A DNA stretch of 64,000 nucleotides from Mercenaria mercenaria (GCF_021730395.1 NC_069363.1:50649001-50713000); one strand, 5' to 3'. Shown: positions 34,879 through 47,490, counted from the first letter of the stretch. A program made the numbers and translations. Notes: generated from the letters alone by a model not told the origin.

Positions 34879-35252
34879 CTTCAACTCGCATTTTTAAACT
34901 GTATCTGTCTATAAAGTATCATTGCTATTTGTGTAAATGTAAAAGAAACTGTATCTTATTCAATATTTACAATTTAAACTAACATAACATTGAGATAATT
35001 ACTTACACTTGTAATTGAATTTATCACTTTTCAATATCGGCTGGGATTTAATAGCACCCGAATATCAGCTCATTGTCATCACACTCTTCCAAGTCTTTTG
35101 TATTCAGTTTTGTTAGGCTCTATAACCTCCTCGTTCGCCGTTCTTGGAACTCTTGGAATAACACATTCAGTCGTGCACTGCCTTAAGTGTTTTTGTATAT
35201 GTAATATCCCATACTAGATTTTCATCTAGATTATTCCAATTATCTCCAATTC

Positions 35253-35973
35253 CTATACATTTTGTATACGAAACGCGGATGCCTTTTTTCTGCGGCACGG
35301 AATTTTTGAACAACGCTGCTGGATTGCTATACATGTCCAGTATGTAGTTCGTAGACAATGTGCAATACAAAATAACAATACATACTGAACGAACCTTTCA
35401 CAATTTAGTGTACATTTTTTATTCTCATTAAACTCTTCTTCAACAAGCTCGAAGACACCTCTTGGTGTTTTTAATTTACATGCATTTAGGAACCATTTAT
35501 TGCCCTTGCCAAGCGCTGTAAGAACTACACTGGCACAGTTTCTTGTCCAGACATCATATTTAGGGTTTTCCTTCTTGAAAATGTTCCACCATTGTGTTAT
35601 AGCATTTACATTTAGATTAAAGATTTCTTTAACTTTGTCCGGATATCCTTTTTCCTCAACTTCATCCCATAGACTTGCATAATATTTGTAGTTACACTTT
35701 TTATACAATATATCCCAGCATCCAGTGCCATCTGCTGGCCAAAAACTTATATATTCCCCATTGGGTAGTCCAAGAGAAATGTGCCCACAACCTAACATGC
35801 AGCATGATGATGTCCACAAATATATAAAACATGGTTTGTCAATTTCCTCATCGAGAGAGTCAGTAATGTTTATTTTCTCTTTGGAAGTGGTCCGAGTATT
35901 GGAGATATAGTTTTTTAATCTCCTTAACGATTTCATTATTGAAGTTGTTTGCTTCTGTCCTTTTCTCCAATTT
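35253..35973 (-). CDS. Small GHIS...NCA protein, possible papain-like fold (copy B)
   Basis: Open frame of 227 residues from the ATG at 35936. It stays open upstream for 12 codons to an acceptor 'catttttttcag' (exon edge 35973), so the true start may be in an earlier exon. The core matches copy A at 14.4-14.8 kb: IYLWTSSCCMLGCGHISLGL (His52), YISFWPADG, then 'AITQWWNIF' and 'YDVWTRNCASVVLTALGKG' (Cys134), followed by TPRGVFELVEEEF. His before Cys in these contexts suggests a circularly permuted NlpC/P60- or LRAT-like thiol enzyme, possibly a hydrolase or acyltransferase; this is inferred from pattern only. The last ~47 residues are Cys- and Arg-rich and may be intron read-through, since a possible but weak donor (GAAAG|GTTCGT) falls at 35391. 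No signal peptide or membrane helix is clear. I do not recognise a named family. Confidence 0.6.
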
Positions 35974-36135
35974 CTGAAAAAAATGTTATAATCATAAAAA
36001 CCATCATTTACTATTTTAATGAATTTCTTGTCAATTATGTAAATCTAAATACTTTTTGAAATGACATTTGAAAGGAGAACTTTTTTTATAACACTGCGAC
36101 CGAACCTTTCTGTACAATCATAAAGGGAAACTAGA

Positions 36136-36295
36136 CCCATCCCTGTTTATTGACCGCGTCGCTCGCCCGGCCGCCAAGAGAGAGGCTGAAAGAGGGACGG
36201 TGCCCGTGCGACTCGCCAACGCGCCCCGCAGACCGAAGTGCATCTGTCTTGGGCGTTGACTTGTTCGCCGGCCTTCGGACAGGCTTTAACTGCTT
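36136..36295. other. GC-rich, CpG-rich island
   Basis: About 160 bases of strongly GC-rich sequence ('cgcgtcgctcgcccggccgc', 'cgactcgccaacgcgccccg', 'gttcgccggccttcggacag') in DNA otherwise about 65% AT. The edges are abrupt. It lies 160 bases upstream of the copy B exon, so it could be that gene's CpG-island promoter or first exon. The composition also recalls ribosomal spacer DNA, but I cannot confirm that. Confidence 0.5.
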
Positions 36296-36299
36296 TAGT

Positions 36300-37405
36300 A
36301 GAGAAATACTAAGGAAACATTTCGGTGATTTTTTTTTTCAAAAATCGGACCAACGGTTTAGCGGGAGATAGAGTTTATTTACTAAAACAAAACCATTATT
36401 TGATCAAAATATGATTCACTACCTTTTAAAAATACAGTAGATACAAAACCATCTGACTGATGATTTAGTTTAAGCATCAAGTAATACATTTCTTATGTAA
36501 ACACAGCGCGGGAGATTGATAGTTAGTGATATTATTGAAATTCCACATGGTTTAAGTATGGTCATTATCTATAGCTTTTTCAATACATTAGATGAAATTA
36601 TTCTCGGTACGACAATAACAGTCTTTACGGTATTGCTAATTTAACAGTCTTTACAGTAGTTCAGGTCTCGTGATTATCGTGCATTTGTGTATTGGGTATA
36701 TATATACCATTACAATGTAACTTTAATTCATCTTGAGGTTAAATATTTGGCAGTGAAGTTTACAATAGTGTATGCCCTATCCACCCTCCCCATATGCTTA
36801 AGAGGTTTAAAGCATTCTTATCAATCGATGTATAATAGTTCAGATTTTTATAAACGATTTTCTAGTTGTCTGCATCTTTATGGACACTAAGCGAGAATGA
36901 AATTATTCTTACTCTAGTATTTTTTATTTTATTTTTATTTTGACATACAGTTCTTTCACAGGCGGAGTTACTCGGGGGGATATGACGTTGATGGCTTTAC
37001 ATTTAATCATTTCTAGATATAGTTCTTTTTCAGTTCAAGCAGTGCACAGTTACTTTTATTTTAGTTTACTTTGAAATTTTGTTCAATTCTAAGTTAGTTT
37101 CATTTCAGTTTTCCATTCCATTCCAACAAGACTACGACAAGAACAGATGAATACTGAATTAAACGTGTATTGTGTTGATATATAATGTAAATCGATACTT
37201 ACTGCCAAATATTAGCCTTATTCGTACTTTCTGTGTGTGTGGTTTTTTTTTTTTTTTTTTTTTTTTCTTACTGTTATGAAAGTTTAGAGAATAATTTATT
37301 TACTCTCGAATTTCAGAGAGAGTAAATCCCGCCAATTTTATTTAGATTAAACAAACAGAACTGTTGTGTACATTATTAGTACGGTTATCATAGTTTTAGA
37401 GGTGT

Positions 37406-37436
<31 letters not shown>

Positions 37437-38869
37437 GCATAAAAATATTAACACATAGGCCTACGTGGAGTCTTTTCCGATTGCCGCACTTTTTACGCTT
37501 GTCGTACAGGGCTTTTATGAGCAAAAAGGTGCGATTCTTCTTCAAATTGTGAAGTAACGTTGTTTCCTAAAATGTGACATAAAATTGCGATGTTTACATA
37601 GGGAACAACATGTGGTATCCCATTACAGTATATTTAGACGGGTATTCTGAACCGTTATTTCTAAATCCCATTGTAAATAACTCTACGCACATAAGTCAAG
37701 TTTTCGATCAATATCCATCTTATTGTAACGTTGAAAACAAAATATGGTATCCCAAGACAGTATATAGAATCTATTGAGCCCATGATCCTGTGTATAAAAA
37801 AGTTGTTTCATTTGACGATAAATTTTGAAATATTTCATACAGAAACGTTATTTGTATTAAACGAACTTCATTCCGAATCAGCATAAGAAGTGATGTACGC
37901 CTGAATTTCGTTATCCTTGTATTTTGAAGGTGGCGTAGGAAGGGCAACTCCAGTGGATAATGGAGCGGTTATCTATATATTATTTATTACAGATTTATAT
38001 TTAAATACCCTCCTTTTAACGATAGATATGTAAAGGAATTTGCATTCTGATGCATTTTTGTCAGAATTATGACCATTTTCGTAATTTTAGAAAATTGATG
38101 TTCTGGCCTGGTGTACTTTTGTGATAGAAGGTAAGACAACCGCGGGTTATGTGAATCCTCTTACGTATACTAAGATATTATATGAATTGTCTTACCTTCT
38201 AATTGACAACACAGTCCAGTGCAACTTCAGTTACGACGAAATATGAAGCCTAACATTCCTTCTAGTACATGTTAGCGTGATGTATTTTCTTGTTTGTTTT
38301 ATTTACACAGTGATACATTATATTATTATTATTGATTCCTCGGTATAAACTTAAATGAAATGATACAAGGATATGTATGGACCTGAATTACGTACAGCCC
38401 TTCATTCCAGAATGCCAAGGCACGACATTTATTAATACTGATAAATAACATACAAGACAAAAGGTACCCAGTGATGACTTTATCCAAATAAAAATACAAA
38501 ACGACCCTTTAAAAACAGCACGAATTTACTTTTTTTAATGAAAGAAACATAAATTATCTTTATTTTGCGTAGCCTCTCAATAGTACCTTAGATAATTATG
38601 ATTCTTTGAATATTTATCACTGCTATTTATAATACATAGATCTATTAATAAAAAATATGCAATACTAGACTGGGTTTCCAAATTAATAAAGATGATGTAA
38701 TTATGATACCACTGCCAAAGAACGAATTCAATTAATATAATGGATTGTTTTTGATAACTATCCTCTAGAAGATAAGAGATCAGTGGATATTTCTATGATT
38801 AAAAAAAAAAGATTTTGAGTAAACTGTTATTTTGGGTGCTGCTATGATGCTTTGTTGTGTTTGGCCAAA
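36300..38869. other. AT-rich non-coding stretch
   Basis: Two poly-T tracts (about 37236-37266 and 37405-37436) and no recognisable gene. Short open frames have no family resemblance. Confidence 0.4.
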
Positions 38870-38871
38870 TT

Positions 38872-39005
38872 GTAGATCAGGGCATGGCAGGGTCGTAGCT
38901 GGTCCAAACCCCAAGTATCCGTACTTAGTTGACAAATTGTAGATCAGGGCATGGCAGGGTCGTAGCTGGTCCAAACCCCAAGTATCCGTACTTGGTTGAC
39001 AAATT
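38872..39005. repeat. 67-bp unit duplicated in tandem
   Basis: Two copies of 'acaaattgtagatcagggca', 'tggcagggtcgtagctggtc', 'caaaccccaagtatccgtac', 'ttggttg' differ at about one base, so the duplication is recent. Confidence 0.85.
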
Positions 39006-39701
39006 GACTAATAAACCGGAGTATGTACATAGATATTACAGACATTCACGTACCATCGAATGACTAATACACCGGAAGTTATATATAAATAGACAATGCA
39101 TTCAATCGGGAATCCTCGGCCATCTCCGGAATCATCAGTTCTTGTACACTGTCACAATAATGACATCTTGTTTCAAATGCCATGTTGTATGTTACATTGT
39201 TTGTTATGTTTATGTCAGATGCCCATAAGGGCCTTGACTTCAAAATAAACTTAAACTTGAACCGGTTAGAATAGTGCGTAGCATAAAGGCTGAAAACTAC
39301 CTGTGACAATATATATTATGTAGATGAACGCAAAAATATATATCATTTCGATATAATGCGTTTCAATATATGTATGATGAAGAGGCTGGATTGAGCGACA
39401 AAGGTTCTCAAATGAAAATTATATCTATGATTTAATTAACAAACATAGATCTATAAACAGATTTCTCTTCAGTCATCGGACAGGTAGGTCTCAAAGAGCA
39501 TTTGATACGTTTACGAAGTTCATGGAAAAACACCATAGAAGTTCTTTTTGAAAAGAGTACACATTATTATTCTGATTTATAGGGTATACGGAAAGTTTGC
39601 CGCGAGTTTGCTGTGGTTTTTATAACTAACTACTGAAAAATGGCAAAAACTATCCTGTACACAATAAATTAGTGCGCTTGTGAACAATGTCAAGGAAAGA
39701 A

Positions 39702-41587
39702 AACAAGAGGGTCATGATGAACCAGGATCGCTCACCAGAGTAATATGAGCTACATGTTTCAAATGTAAAACTGACGATTTTTAGAATTTTTTTGGAAGAT
39801 TTTCCAATGTACAATCAAGTAACCCCTGGGGCGGGGCCAATTTTACCCCGGAGGTCATGATTTTAACAAAGTTTGTAGAAGTCTACTAGGCAATGTTACA
39901 TATCAAATATCTAAGATCTAGGCCTTCTGGTTTATTTTTAGCAAATTTATGAAGATTTCCCTATGTACAATCAAGTAACCCCTGGGCCTGGGTCAATTTG
40001 ACCCTGGGGGTCAAGATTTGAACAAATTTTGTAGAGGTCCACTAGGCAATGCTACATTTGACATATCTACGCTCTAGGCCTTCTGGTTTATTTTTTAAAA
40101 AAATTGAAGATTTTTCTATGTACAATCAAGTAACCCTATGGGGCGGAGTCAATTTGACCCCGGGGGTCATGATTTGAACAAATTTTGTAGAAGTCTACTA
40201 GACAATGCTACATGTCAAATATCTAAGATCTAGGCCTTCTGGTTTATTTTTAGAATTTCTTTGAAGATTTTCCTATGTAAAATAAAGTGACCCCTGGGGC
40301 GGGGTCAATTTTGACCCCGGGGTCATGATTTGAATAAATTTTGTAGAGGTCCACTAGGCAATGCTACATGTCAAATATCTAAGCTCTAGGCCTTCTGGTT
40401 TATTTTTAGAAAATTTTAAAGATTTTTCTATGTACAATCAAGTAACCCCATGGGGCGGGGTCAATTTTGACTCTGGGGGTCATGTTTGAACAAATTTTGT
40501 AGTGGTCCACTAGGCAATGCTACACGTGAAATATCTAAGCTCTAGGCCTTCTGGTTTATTTTTAGAAATTTTTTGAAGAGTTTCCTATGTAAAATCAAGT
40601 GACCCCTGGGGCGGGATCAATTTTGACCCCGGGGGTCATGATTTCAACAAATTTTGTAGAGGTCCACTAGGCAATGCTATATGTCAAATATCTAAGCTCT
40701 AGGCCCTCTGCTTTATTTTTAGAAAATTTTGAAGGTTTTTCTATGTACAATCAAATAACCCATGGGGCGGGGTCAATTTGACCCCGGGGGTCATGATTTG
40801 AAAAAAAAATTGTAGAGGTCCTCTAGGCAATGCTACATGTGAAACATCTAAGCTCTAGGCCTTCTGGTTTATTTTCAGAAATTTTTTGAAGATTTTCCTA
40901 TGTAAAATCAAGTTACCCCTGGGGCAGGGTCAATTTTGACCCCGGGGGACGTGATTTGGACAAATTTTGTAGAGGTCCACATGGCAATGCTACGTGTCAA
41001 ATATCTAAGCTCTAGGCCTTCTGGTTTATTTTTTAAAAAAATTTGAAGATTTTCTTATAGGAATCTATCTAAAATCAAGTGACCCCTGGGGCGGGGTCAA
41101 TTTTGACCCGAGGTCATGATTTGAACAACTTTAGTAGAGGTCCACTAGGCAATGCTACATGTCAAATATCTAAGCTCTAGGGCTTCTGGTTTTTGAGAAG
41201 AAGATTTTTTAAGATTTTCCTATGTAAAATCAAGTGACCCATGGGGCGGGGTCAATTTTGACCCCGGGGTCATGATTTGTATAAACTTGGTAGAGGTCCA
41301 CTAGGCAATGCTTCACACCAAATATCTAAGCTCTAGGGCTTCTGGTTTTTGAGAAGAAGATTTTTAAAGTTTTTCTCTCGGTTGCCATGGCAACCAGAGT
41401 TTTGCATGGAATTCAATTCTTTGAAAATTTTTGTAGAGCTTCACCCAAGGAACATTCCTGTGAAGTTTGGATGAAATTGGCCTAGCGGTTTATGAGGAGA
41501 TGTCGTTTACGGACGCCGGACGCCGGACGCTGGAGAGTGAGTGATCAGAATAGCTCACCCTGAGCCTTTGGCTCTGGTGAGCTAAAA
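39702..41587 (+). mobile_element. Tandem-repeat-cored element, class A, apparently complete
   Basis: Starts 'aacaagagggtcatgatgaa' with code 'gctcaccagag'. The core holds about 11 units of ~150 bases ('tatgtacaatcaagtaaccc', 'ctggggcggggtcaattttg', 'gtagaggtccactaggcaat', 'taagctctaggccttctggt'). It ends with a unique segment ('gttgccatggcaaccagagt'), a GC-rich 'gacgccggacgccggacgct' segment and the terminal 'tgagcctttggctctggtga' + 'gctaaaa'. The 3' 'ctctggtgagc' is the exact complement of the 5' code. It has no open frame and no target duplication that I can see. The design fits non-autonomous Helentron-like (HINE/DINE-1-type) elements. Confidence 0.72.
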
Positions 41588-41989
41588 AAAGGCATGAATT
41601 CTCAGTAAAAGTTGAATGTTTTGAAAAGAATAGGCATTTCTTGTATACAGGAAGAAACTACTAAATTCAATTTTTTTCTTTGAATTCCAGAAAAAAAGTT
41701 TGTTAGCTATCAACTATACCCTTAAGCACTTTACAGCTGGCATGACCTTAGAATGTTAAAGTTATGGTACTACTAATGTTATTGCTTCACCAGCGATTAA
41801 AAAGTAACAAGCCAGTGACACTTAATTGTTCATTTTCAATGAAATTTGTACGAGGTAGTTATCATTGGCGTAGGAGCTATCTCACGGTTTTTGTTCGGTG
41901 AGCTATTAGTATAGATGTAGTATAGGTGGGTCGTTCACATTTTCACTTAAACATCTTCTTTTTTGAAACTATACTAGTCAGAATAACAC

Positions 41990-42190
41990 CCAATTTGGTC
42001 TGTAGCATCCTGGCGAGGTCCTCTATCAAGTTCGTGATAGCATTATGTAGTGGCCTTTTACAAAGTTTTTTTCAAATTATGCCCCTGGGGTCAAAATTGG
42101 CCCCGCCCTGGGGCTCACTGGTTTTACATAGAATTATATAGGAAAACCTTTTCTTATATATATATTTTTTAATTTTCATTTTTTTTATTA
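41990..42190 (-). mobile_element. Fragment of a class A repeat unit, minus orientation
   Basis: 'cctctatcaagttcgtgata' and 'caaaattggccccgccctgg' are the reverse complement of the unit in 39.7-41.6 kb. The fragment is cut by the element starting at 42193. Confidence 0.6.
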
Positions 42191-42192
42191 TA

Positions 42193-42924
42193 TTTTTAGC
42201 TGACCTTGAGCACTTCGTGTGACCCGTCACTGTCCGGCGTCCGTCAACATTTGCCTTAATTGTTATTACTCTGGAGGCCGCAGTTGTGACCCAATATTTA
42301 TGAAACTTGGTCAAATGTTTGTCCTGATGATCTCTAGGTAAAGTTTGAAACTGGGTCATGTGGGGCAAAAAAATAGGTCAGTAGGCCAGATCAAAAGAAA
42401 CTCTTGTTAACAGTCCACAGTTTGTTTGAAACTTTTGAGAATTGGTCAGAATGTTTGTCTAGATTGCCTCTAGGTCAAGATCAAATCTGATTCATATGGG
42501 TTCAAAAACTAGGTCACGCAGTCAAATCGTTAACACTCTAGAGGTCAAATTTAAGATCCTTTCTTCATGAAACTTGGTCAGAATGTTTATTTTGATGATT
42601 TCTAGGATATGTTCGAATCGGGGTCATGTGGTGTCAAGAACAAGGTCACCCGCTCAAATTAAAGGAAAAGCTTGTTAACACTGTTGAGGCCATATTTATA
42701 ACCCTATCGTCCTAAAACTCGGTCAGAATTTTTTATCTTGATGCTCCCTAGGCCAAGTTTGAAGCTGGGTTATGTGGGGTCAAAAACTAGGTCACCCACT
42801 CAAATCAGAGGAACGCTTGTTAACACTCTAGAGGCCACATTTATGACCCTATCTTCATGAACGTTGATCAGAGTGCTTGATGATCCCTAGGTCAAGTTCG
42901 AATCTGGGTCAAGGCTGTATCTTA
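42193..42924 (-). mobile_element. Tandem-repeat-cored element, class A variant, minus orientation, interrupted
   Basis: On the minus strand its 3' end reads 'ctcaaggtcagctaaaa'. The core has about five units of ~135 bases, as seen on the plus strand: 'aacactctagaggccacatt', 'tatgaccctatcttcatgaa' and 'ctaggtcaagttcgaatctg'. It is cut on the right by the insertion at 42925. Another stretch of this core, opposite in orientation, is at 47225-47400. Confidence 0.6.
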
Positions 42925-44352
42925 AACAAGAGGGTCATTGACCCTAAAGCACTCACCTGTGTACAAGACTTCAAATGTGTTTGTGTAAATACAGAGTTAG
43001 GTTTCTTCTAAGTTAGCCTATATTATATACATGTCACACACACTTTTGAACCTAGGGCAATAATTTAAACAATTATGGTAAACATTACAAATCTAATATC
43101 ACACGCCAAGTATCAAGGCTCTAGCTATTATTGATTCAGAGAAGAAAAGTGACCACGCCCCCTGGCAGCCATGTTTTTTACGAATCAGAATAATTTGAAC
43201 AATCTTGGTAGAGGGTCACACAAGAACCATTTGAATGTGTAAAATATTGCAGTTTCAAACAAGAATATTTTTAAAATTTCCACTATATACATACAGGGAA
43301 AAGTGACCACGCCTCTGGCGGCCATGTTTTTTGACAGATCAAAATAATTTGAACAATCTTGGTAGAGGGTCACACAAGGACCATTTGTGTAAAATTATTC
43401 TAAAATCAAGCCATCAGTTTCACACAAGAAGATTTTTAAAGTTTCCACTATATACAGATAGGGAAAAGTGACCAGACTGGTGGCCATGTTTTTTGATGAA
43501 TCAAAATATTTTGAACAATCTTGGTAGAGGGTCACACAAGGACCATTTGTGTAAAATTATTCTAAAATCGGGCCAGCAGTTTCACATAAGAAGATTTTTA
43601 AAGTTTCCACTATATACAGATAGGGAAAAGTGACCACGCCCTAGACTGGCGGCCATGTTTTTTGATGAATCAAAATAATTTGAACAATCTTGGTAGAGGG
43701 TGACACAAGGACCACTTGTGTAAAATTATTCTAAAATCGGCCCAGCAGTTTCACACAAGAAATTTTTTTAAAGTTTCCAATATATACATAATTATAGGGA
43801 AAAGTGACCACGCCCTCTAGCGGCCATGTTTTTTGACGAATCAAAATAATTTGAACAATCTTGGTAGAGGGTCACACAAGGACCATTTGTGTAAAATTAT
43901 TCCAAAATCGGGCAAGCAGTTTCATACAAGAAGATTTTTAAAGTTTCCACTATATACATATATGGAAAAGTGACCACGCCCTCCAGCAGGCATGTTTTTT
44001 TTGATGACTCAGTATAATTTGAACAATCTTGGTAGAGGGTGACATAAGGGCCATTTGTGTGAAATTATTTCAAAATCACACCATCGGTTTAGGAGGAGAT
44101 ATTGTTTGAAGTTTTTTCTATTTTTAGCTCTGGCAGCCTCTATGTGCAACCAAGCGGAACCATTTGAACAACTTTGGTAGAGGACCACCCAAGGAACAAT
44201 ATGGCCAAGTTTCATCAAAATCCATTCATTGGTTTTGGAGGAGATGTCGTTTAAACACAAATGTTGACGACGGACAAACGTCTGGACGGACGACAGACAG
44301 ACGCAGCGTAATCACAATAGCTCACCATGAGCACTTTGTGCTCAGGTCAGCT
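42925..44352 (+). mobile_element. Tandem-repeat-cored element, class A variant
   Basis: Starts 'aacaagagggtcattgaccc', where AGGGTCA-T-TGACCCT is a perfect 7-bp hairpin, with code 'cactcacctg'. Six units of ~180 bases follow ('gggaaaagtgaccacgccct', 'tttgaacaatcttggtagag', 'ggtcacacaaggaccatttg'). It ends with 'catgagcactttgtgctcag' + 'gtcagct'. The code match is imperfect here (about 7 of 9). It lies inside or beside the minus-strand element to its left. Confidence 0.65.
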
Positions 44353-44429
44353 GGTCAAGGTCACAGTCAAGTGACATCATATTACTTGGGGTCATCAGGT
44401 AATTATAATTAAACAGTCTAGGAAATAGG

Positions 44430-46537
44430 ATAATTTTTAAGTACTTAATTTTCCTATATAACCCGTATAATTACTAAGTGACCCCGGGGCAGGGCCTCTT
44501 TTCACCCCTGGGGCATAATTTGAACAATTTTGGTAGAGGATTACTAGGCAATGCATCATACCAAATACCAAAAGCCTAGGTCTTGCAGTTTCAGGCAAAA
44601 AGTTTTTTCCTATATAAGTCTATGTAAAACTTGGGACCCCAGGTCAGGGCCTCTTTTCACCCCAGGGTAATAATTTGATTAATATTGGTAGAGGACCACT
44701 AGGCAATGCAACATACCAAATATCAAAAGCCTTGGCCTTTCAGTTTCAGACAAGAAGACTTTTAAAGTTTTTTCCTATATAAGTCAATGTAAAACTTTGG
44801 ACCTCGGAGCAGTGCCTCTTTTCACCCCTGGGTAATAATTTGAACAATCTTGGTAGAGCACCGCAAGACAATGCTACATACTAAATATCAGAGGCCATTT
44901 TTAAACTTTTTTTCCTATATGAGTCTATGTAAAACTTGGAACCCCCGGGGCAGGGCCATATCTGACCCTAGGGGGATAATTTGAACAGTCTTGGTAGAGG
45001 ACCACTAGATGATGCTACAAACCAAATATCAAAGCCCTAGGCCATGTGGTTTTGTACAAGATTTTCAAAGTTTTCCCTATAGAAGTCTATACAAGAGCGC
45101 CGCCAAGCGGGGCAATATACGCCCGAAGGGTTACATCACAGGATGGGAGCAAAATTTAAAGAACATGACTGTTGAAGCCCAAAGGACAGGAACAACAAAA
45201 AGAAGAAATTTAAAAAAAAAAAAATTTAAGTCCACAAAACAATTCTTACCAGGTAAAGTTATGTCAAAATACATCTAAAATTTGGATGTACCATCCATGT
45301 TGTACCACAGAAAAGTGGTCTTGGTTTTTCCCTACAGCCAATAATAAAAAAGTTTCAAAATAAGCTATATATAGTAACAAAAAAGGGAAGTAATTAAAAA
45401 AAAAATTATTGTAAGAGAACAAAAAGATATCTGCCAAATAAAAACAAGAGCACTGCAGTGCATAGCAATATATACAAAGCAAAGTCATATATGACCTTTG
45501 ACCCCTAAGTGTGACCTTGACCTTGAAGTTAGTCATCCAAAACATGCGCTCTGCACGTCGTCTCAGTGTGGTGAACATCTGTGCCAAGTTTCTTTGAAAT
45601 CCTTCAAGCAGTTCAAGAGTTACAAAGCGGACACAGCAAAGTCATATATGACTTTAAACTCCTCAGTGTAACCTTGACCTTCAAGTTAGTCATCAGAAAC
45701 AAGCACTCTGCATGTCGTCTCAGTGTGGTGAACATTTGTGCCAAGTTTCTTTGAAATCCTTCATGCAGTTCAAGAGTTACAGGGCGGACACGAAACACAC
45801 TCATATAACCTTTGACCCCTAAGTCTGACCTTGACCTTGAAATGAGACATCCAAAACATGCGCTCTGCACGTCGTCTCAGTGTGGTGAACATTTGTGCCA
45901 ATTTTCTTTGAAATCCTTCAAGCAGTTCAAGAGTTACAGAGCGGATACGAAACACACTCATATGACCTTTGACCCCTAAGTGTGACCTTGACCTTGAAAT
46001 GAGACATCCAAAAGATGCGCTCTGCACGGCGTCTCAGTGTGGTGAACATTTGTCATTTATCTGAAATCCTTCAAGGGGTTGAAGAGTTACAGAGCGGACA
46101 CGAAATTGCTAACGGACAGACGGACACCTGGACCATAACATAATACGTTCCTTCGGGTGTATAATAAACCAAGTGACCCCCAGGGCAGGGCTATATTTGA
46201 CCCTAGGGGGATAATTTGAACAATCTTGGTAGAGGACCACTAGATGATGCTACACACCAGATATCAAAGCCCTAGGATCTATGGTTTTGGACAAGAAGAT
46301 TTCTTTTTTTTCTTTCTGTTGCCATGGCAACCAGAGTTCCATATGGAATTCAATTCTTTGAACAATTTTGAAATGGGGCCACCCAAGGATCATTCCTGTG
46401 AAGTTTGGTGTTATTCTGCCCAGTGGTTTTCAAGAAGATTTTTTTAGAAAATGTTGATGGACGGATGACACACCTCATATGGCGGACATCGAGTGGTCAC
46501 AAAAGCTTACCATGAGCCTTTGCCTCAGGTGAGCTAA
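44430..46537 (+). mobile_element. Tandem-repeat-cored element, class A, 5' part missing, interrupted by a class C element
   Basis: Units of ~160 bases ('cagggcctcttttcacccct', 'tttcctatataagtctatgt', 'aggcaatgctacataccaaa') run to 45090, break, and resume at 46167 with 'caagtgacccccagggcagg'. The 3' block ('gttgccatggcaaccagagt', 'gagcctttgcctcaggtgag', 'ctaaaaa') is the same type as in the 39.7-kb element. The split shows that the class C element at 45091-46166 inserted later. Confidence 0.65.
45091..46166 (+). mobile_element. Tandem-repeat-cored element, class C, nested
   Basis: The 5' block is 'acaagagcgccgccaagcgg' (hairpin GCCGC-CAA-GCGG) with code 'atacgcccgaagg'; the 3' block ends 'ccttcgggtgtat', complementary to the code at 12 of 13 bases. 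The core contains four units of ~155 bases ('tgaccttgaccttgaagtta', 'cgctctgcacgtcgtctcag', 'gaaatccttcaagcagttca'). Open frames across it on the minus strand are repeated translations of the unit and are not genes. Confidence 0.72.
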
Positions 46538-47224
46538 AAAGAAAATGTTGTTTCCCCTAACTGACGGTAGAAATCACATCAAATCTTTACCAGTGCATCT
46601 ACATGCTCTCTAATACAGGCTTCTTTTTCCTTTATCTACTGTCAACTTTATTTCTGAAAACAATAGTTTAATTGGGTGGTGGTAAAAAGTTTGGGGGCCG
46701 AGCTGTATAGAAATAGCTCAAATTTTACATTTGACAAAATGATCCATTTTAATGTCATAGCTGGCTGCTTTCGTTTGTGGATTTCAGTCATTTTCTTTAA
46801 TTCGGAGATAACATTAGACGATATTCTCATTTCAATAAATTAAAGGCTTATAAACGCACCGCCATATTTGAATATAGGGCTTTCCATCTTTCCATTGCGG
46901 AGAAGGACCTTAGGTGCCCCTCTGGGCATTATTTCAGGCATGGGCGGGCCCTTGGGTAGAGCCATCAACCTTCCTTAAACCAGCTTGATGGTTTCCTCAT
47001 ATGAAGAATTGGTTTAAGTTATACAGGCGTGTTTCAGTAGTTGTGTATATATGCAAACATTCTTTCATAGGATTGGATTTGGAGGAACACTTGTCAAAAA
47101 TTTGCTCCATACTTAGAAAGAATAATGGCCGAAACAATGGATTGTTATTTAATTCTTTGCGTTTTTTTCTTTCAACTCTCCATGTTTTAATGATTACCCT
47201 ATATCGCTCACATGTTAAACTTGG
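46538..47224. other. Non-repetitive spacer between elements
   Basis: No gene, RNA or repeat recognised. Confidence 0.35.
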
Positions 47225-47400
47225 CCTTGGAATCATCAAAAGCATTCTGATCAAGTTTCATGAAGGGTCATAAATGTGGCCTCTAGGGTGTTAACAAGCT
47301 TCTCCTTTGGTCTGACCTGGTGACCTAGTTTTTGACCCTGCATGGCCCCTTTTGGAACTTCGCCAAGAGATAATCAAGATAAACAGTCTTTACAGGTATG
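47225..47400 (+). mobile_element. Fragment of a tandem-repeat core
   Basis: 'gatcaagtttcatgaagggt', 'cataaatgtggcctctaggg' and 'acctagtttttgaccctgca' match the core unit of the element at 42.2-42.9 kb in the opposite orientation. No end blocks. Confidence 0.5.
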
Positions 47401-47490
47401 TATCAAATCAAAGCATAAATAACAAGAGCTGTCGGAGGACAGCAACGCTTGACTATTCAACAGCCTTGTCAATTGAATAAATACAAGTCA

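Noticed and set aside
41926-42368. Open frames on both strands near 42 kb
   Set aside because: They fall on class A repeat fragments and the end of a minus-strand element.
45264-46027. Series of minus-strand frames with repeated FKVKVTLRG peptides
   Set aside because: They are repeat translations of the class C core unit, in step with the DNA period.
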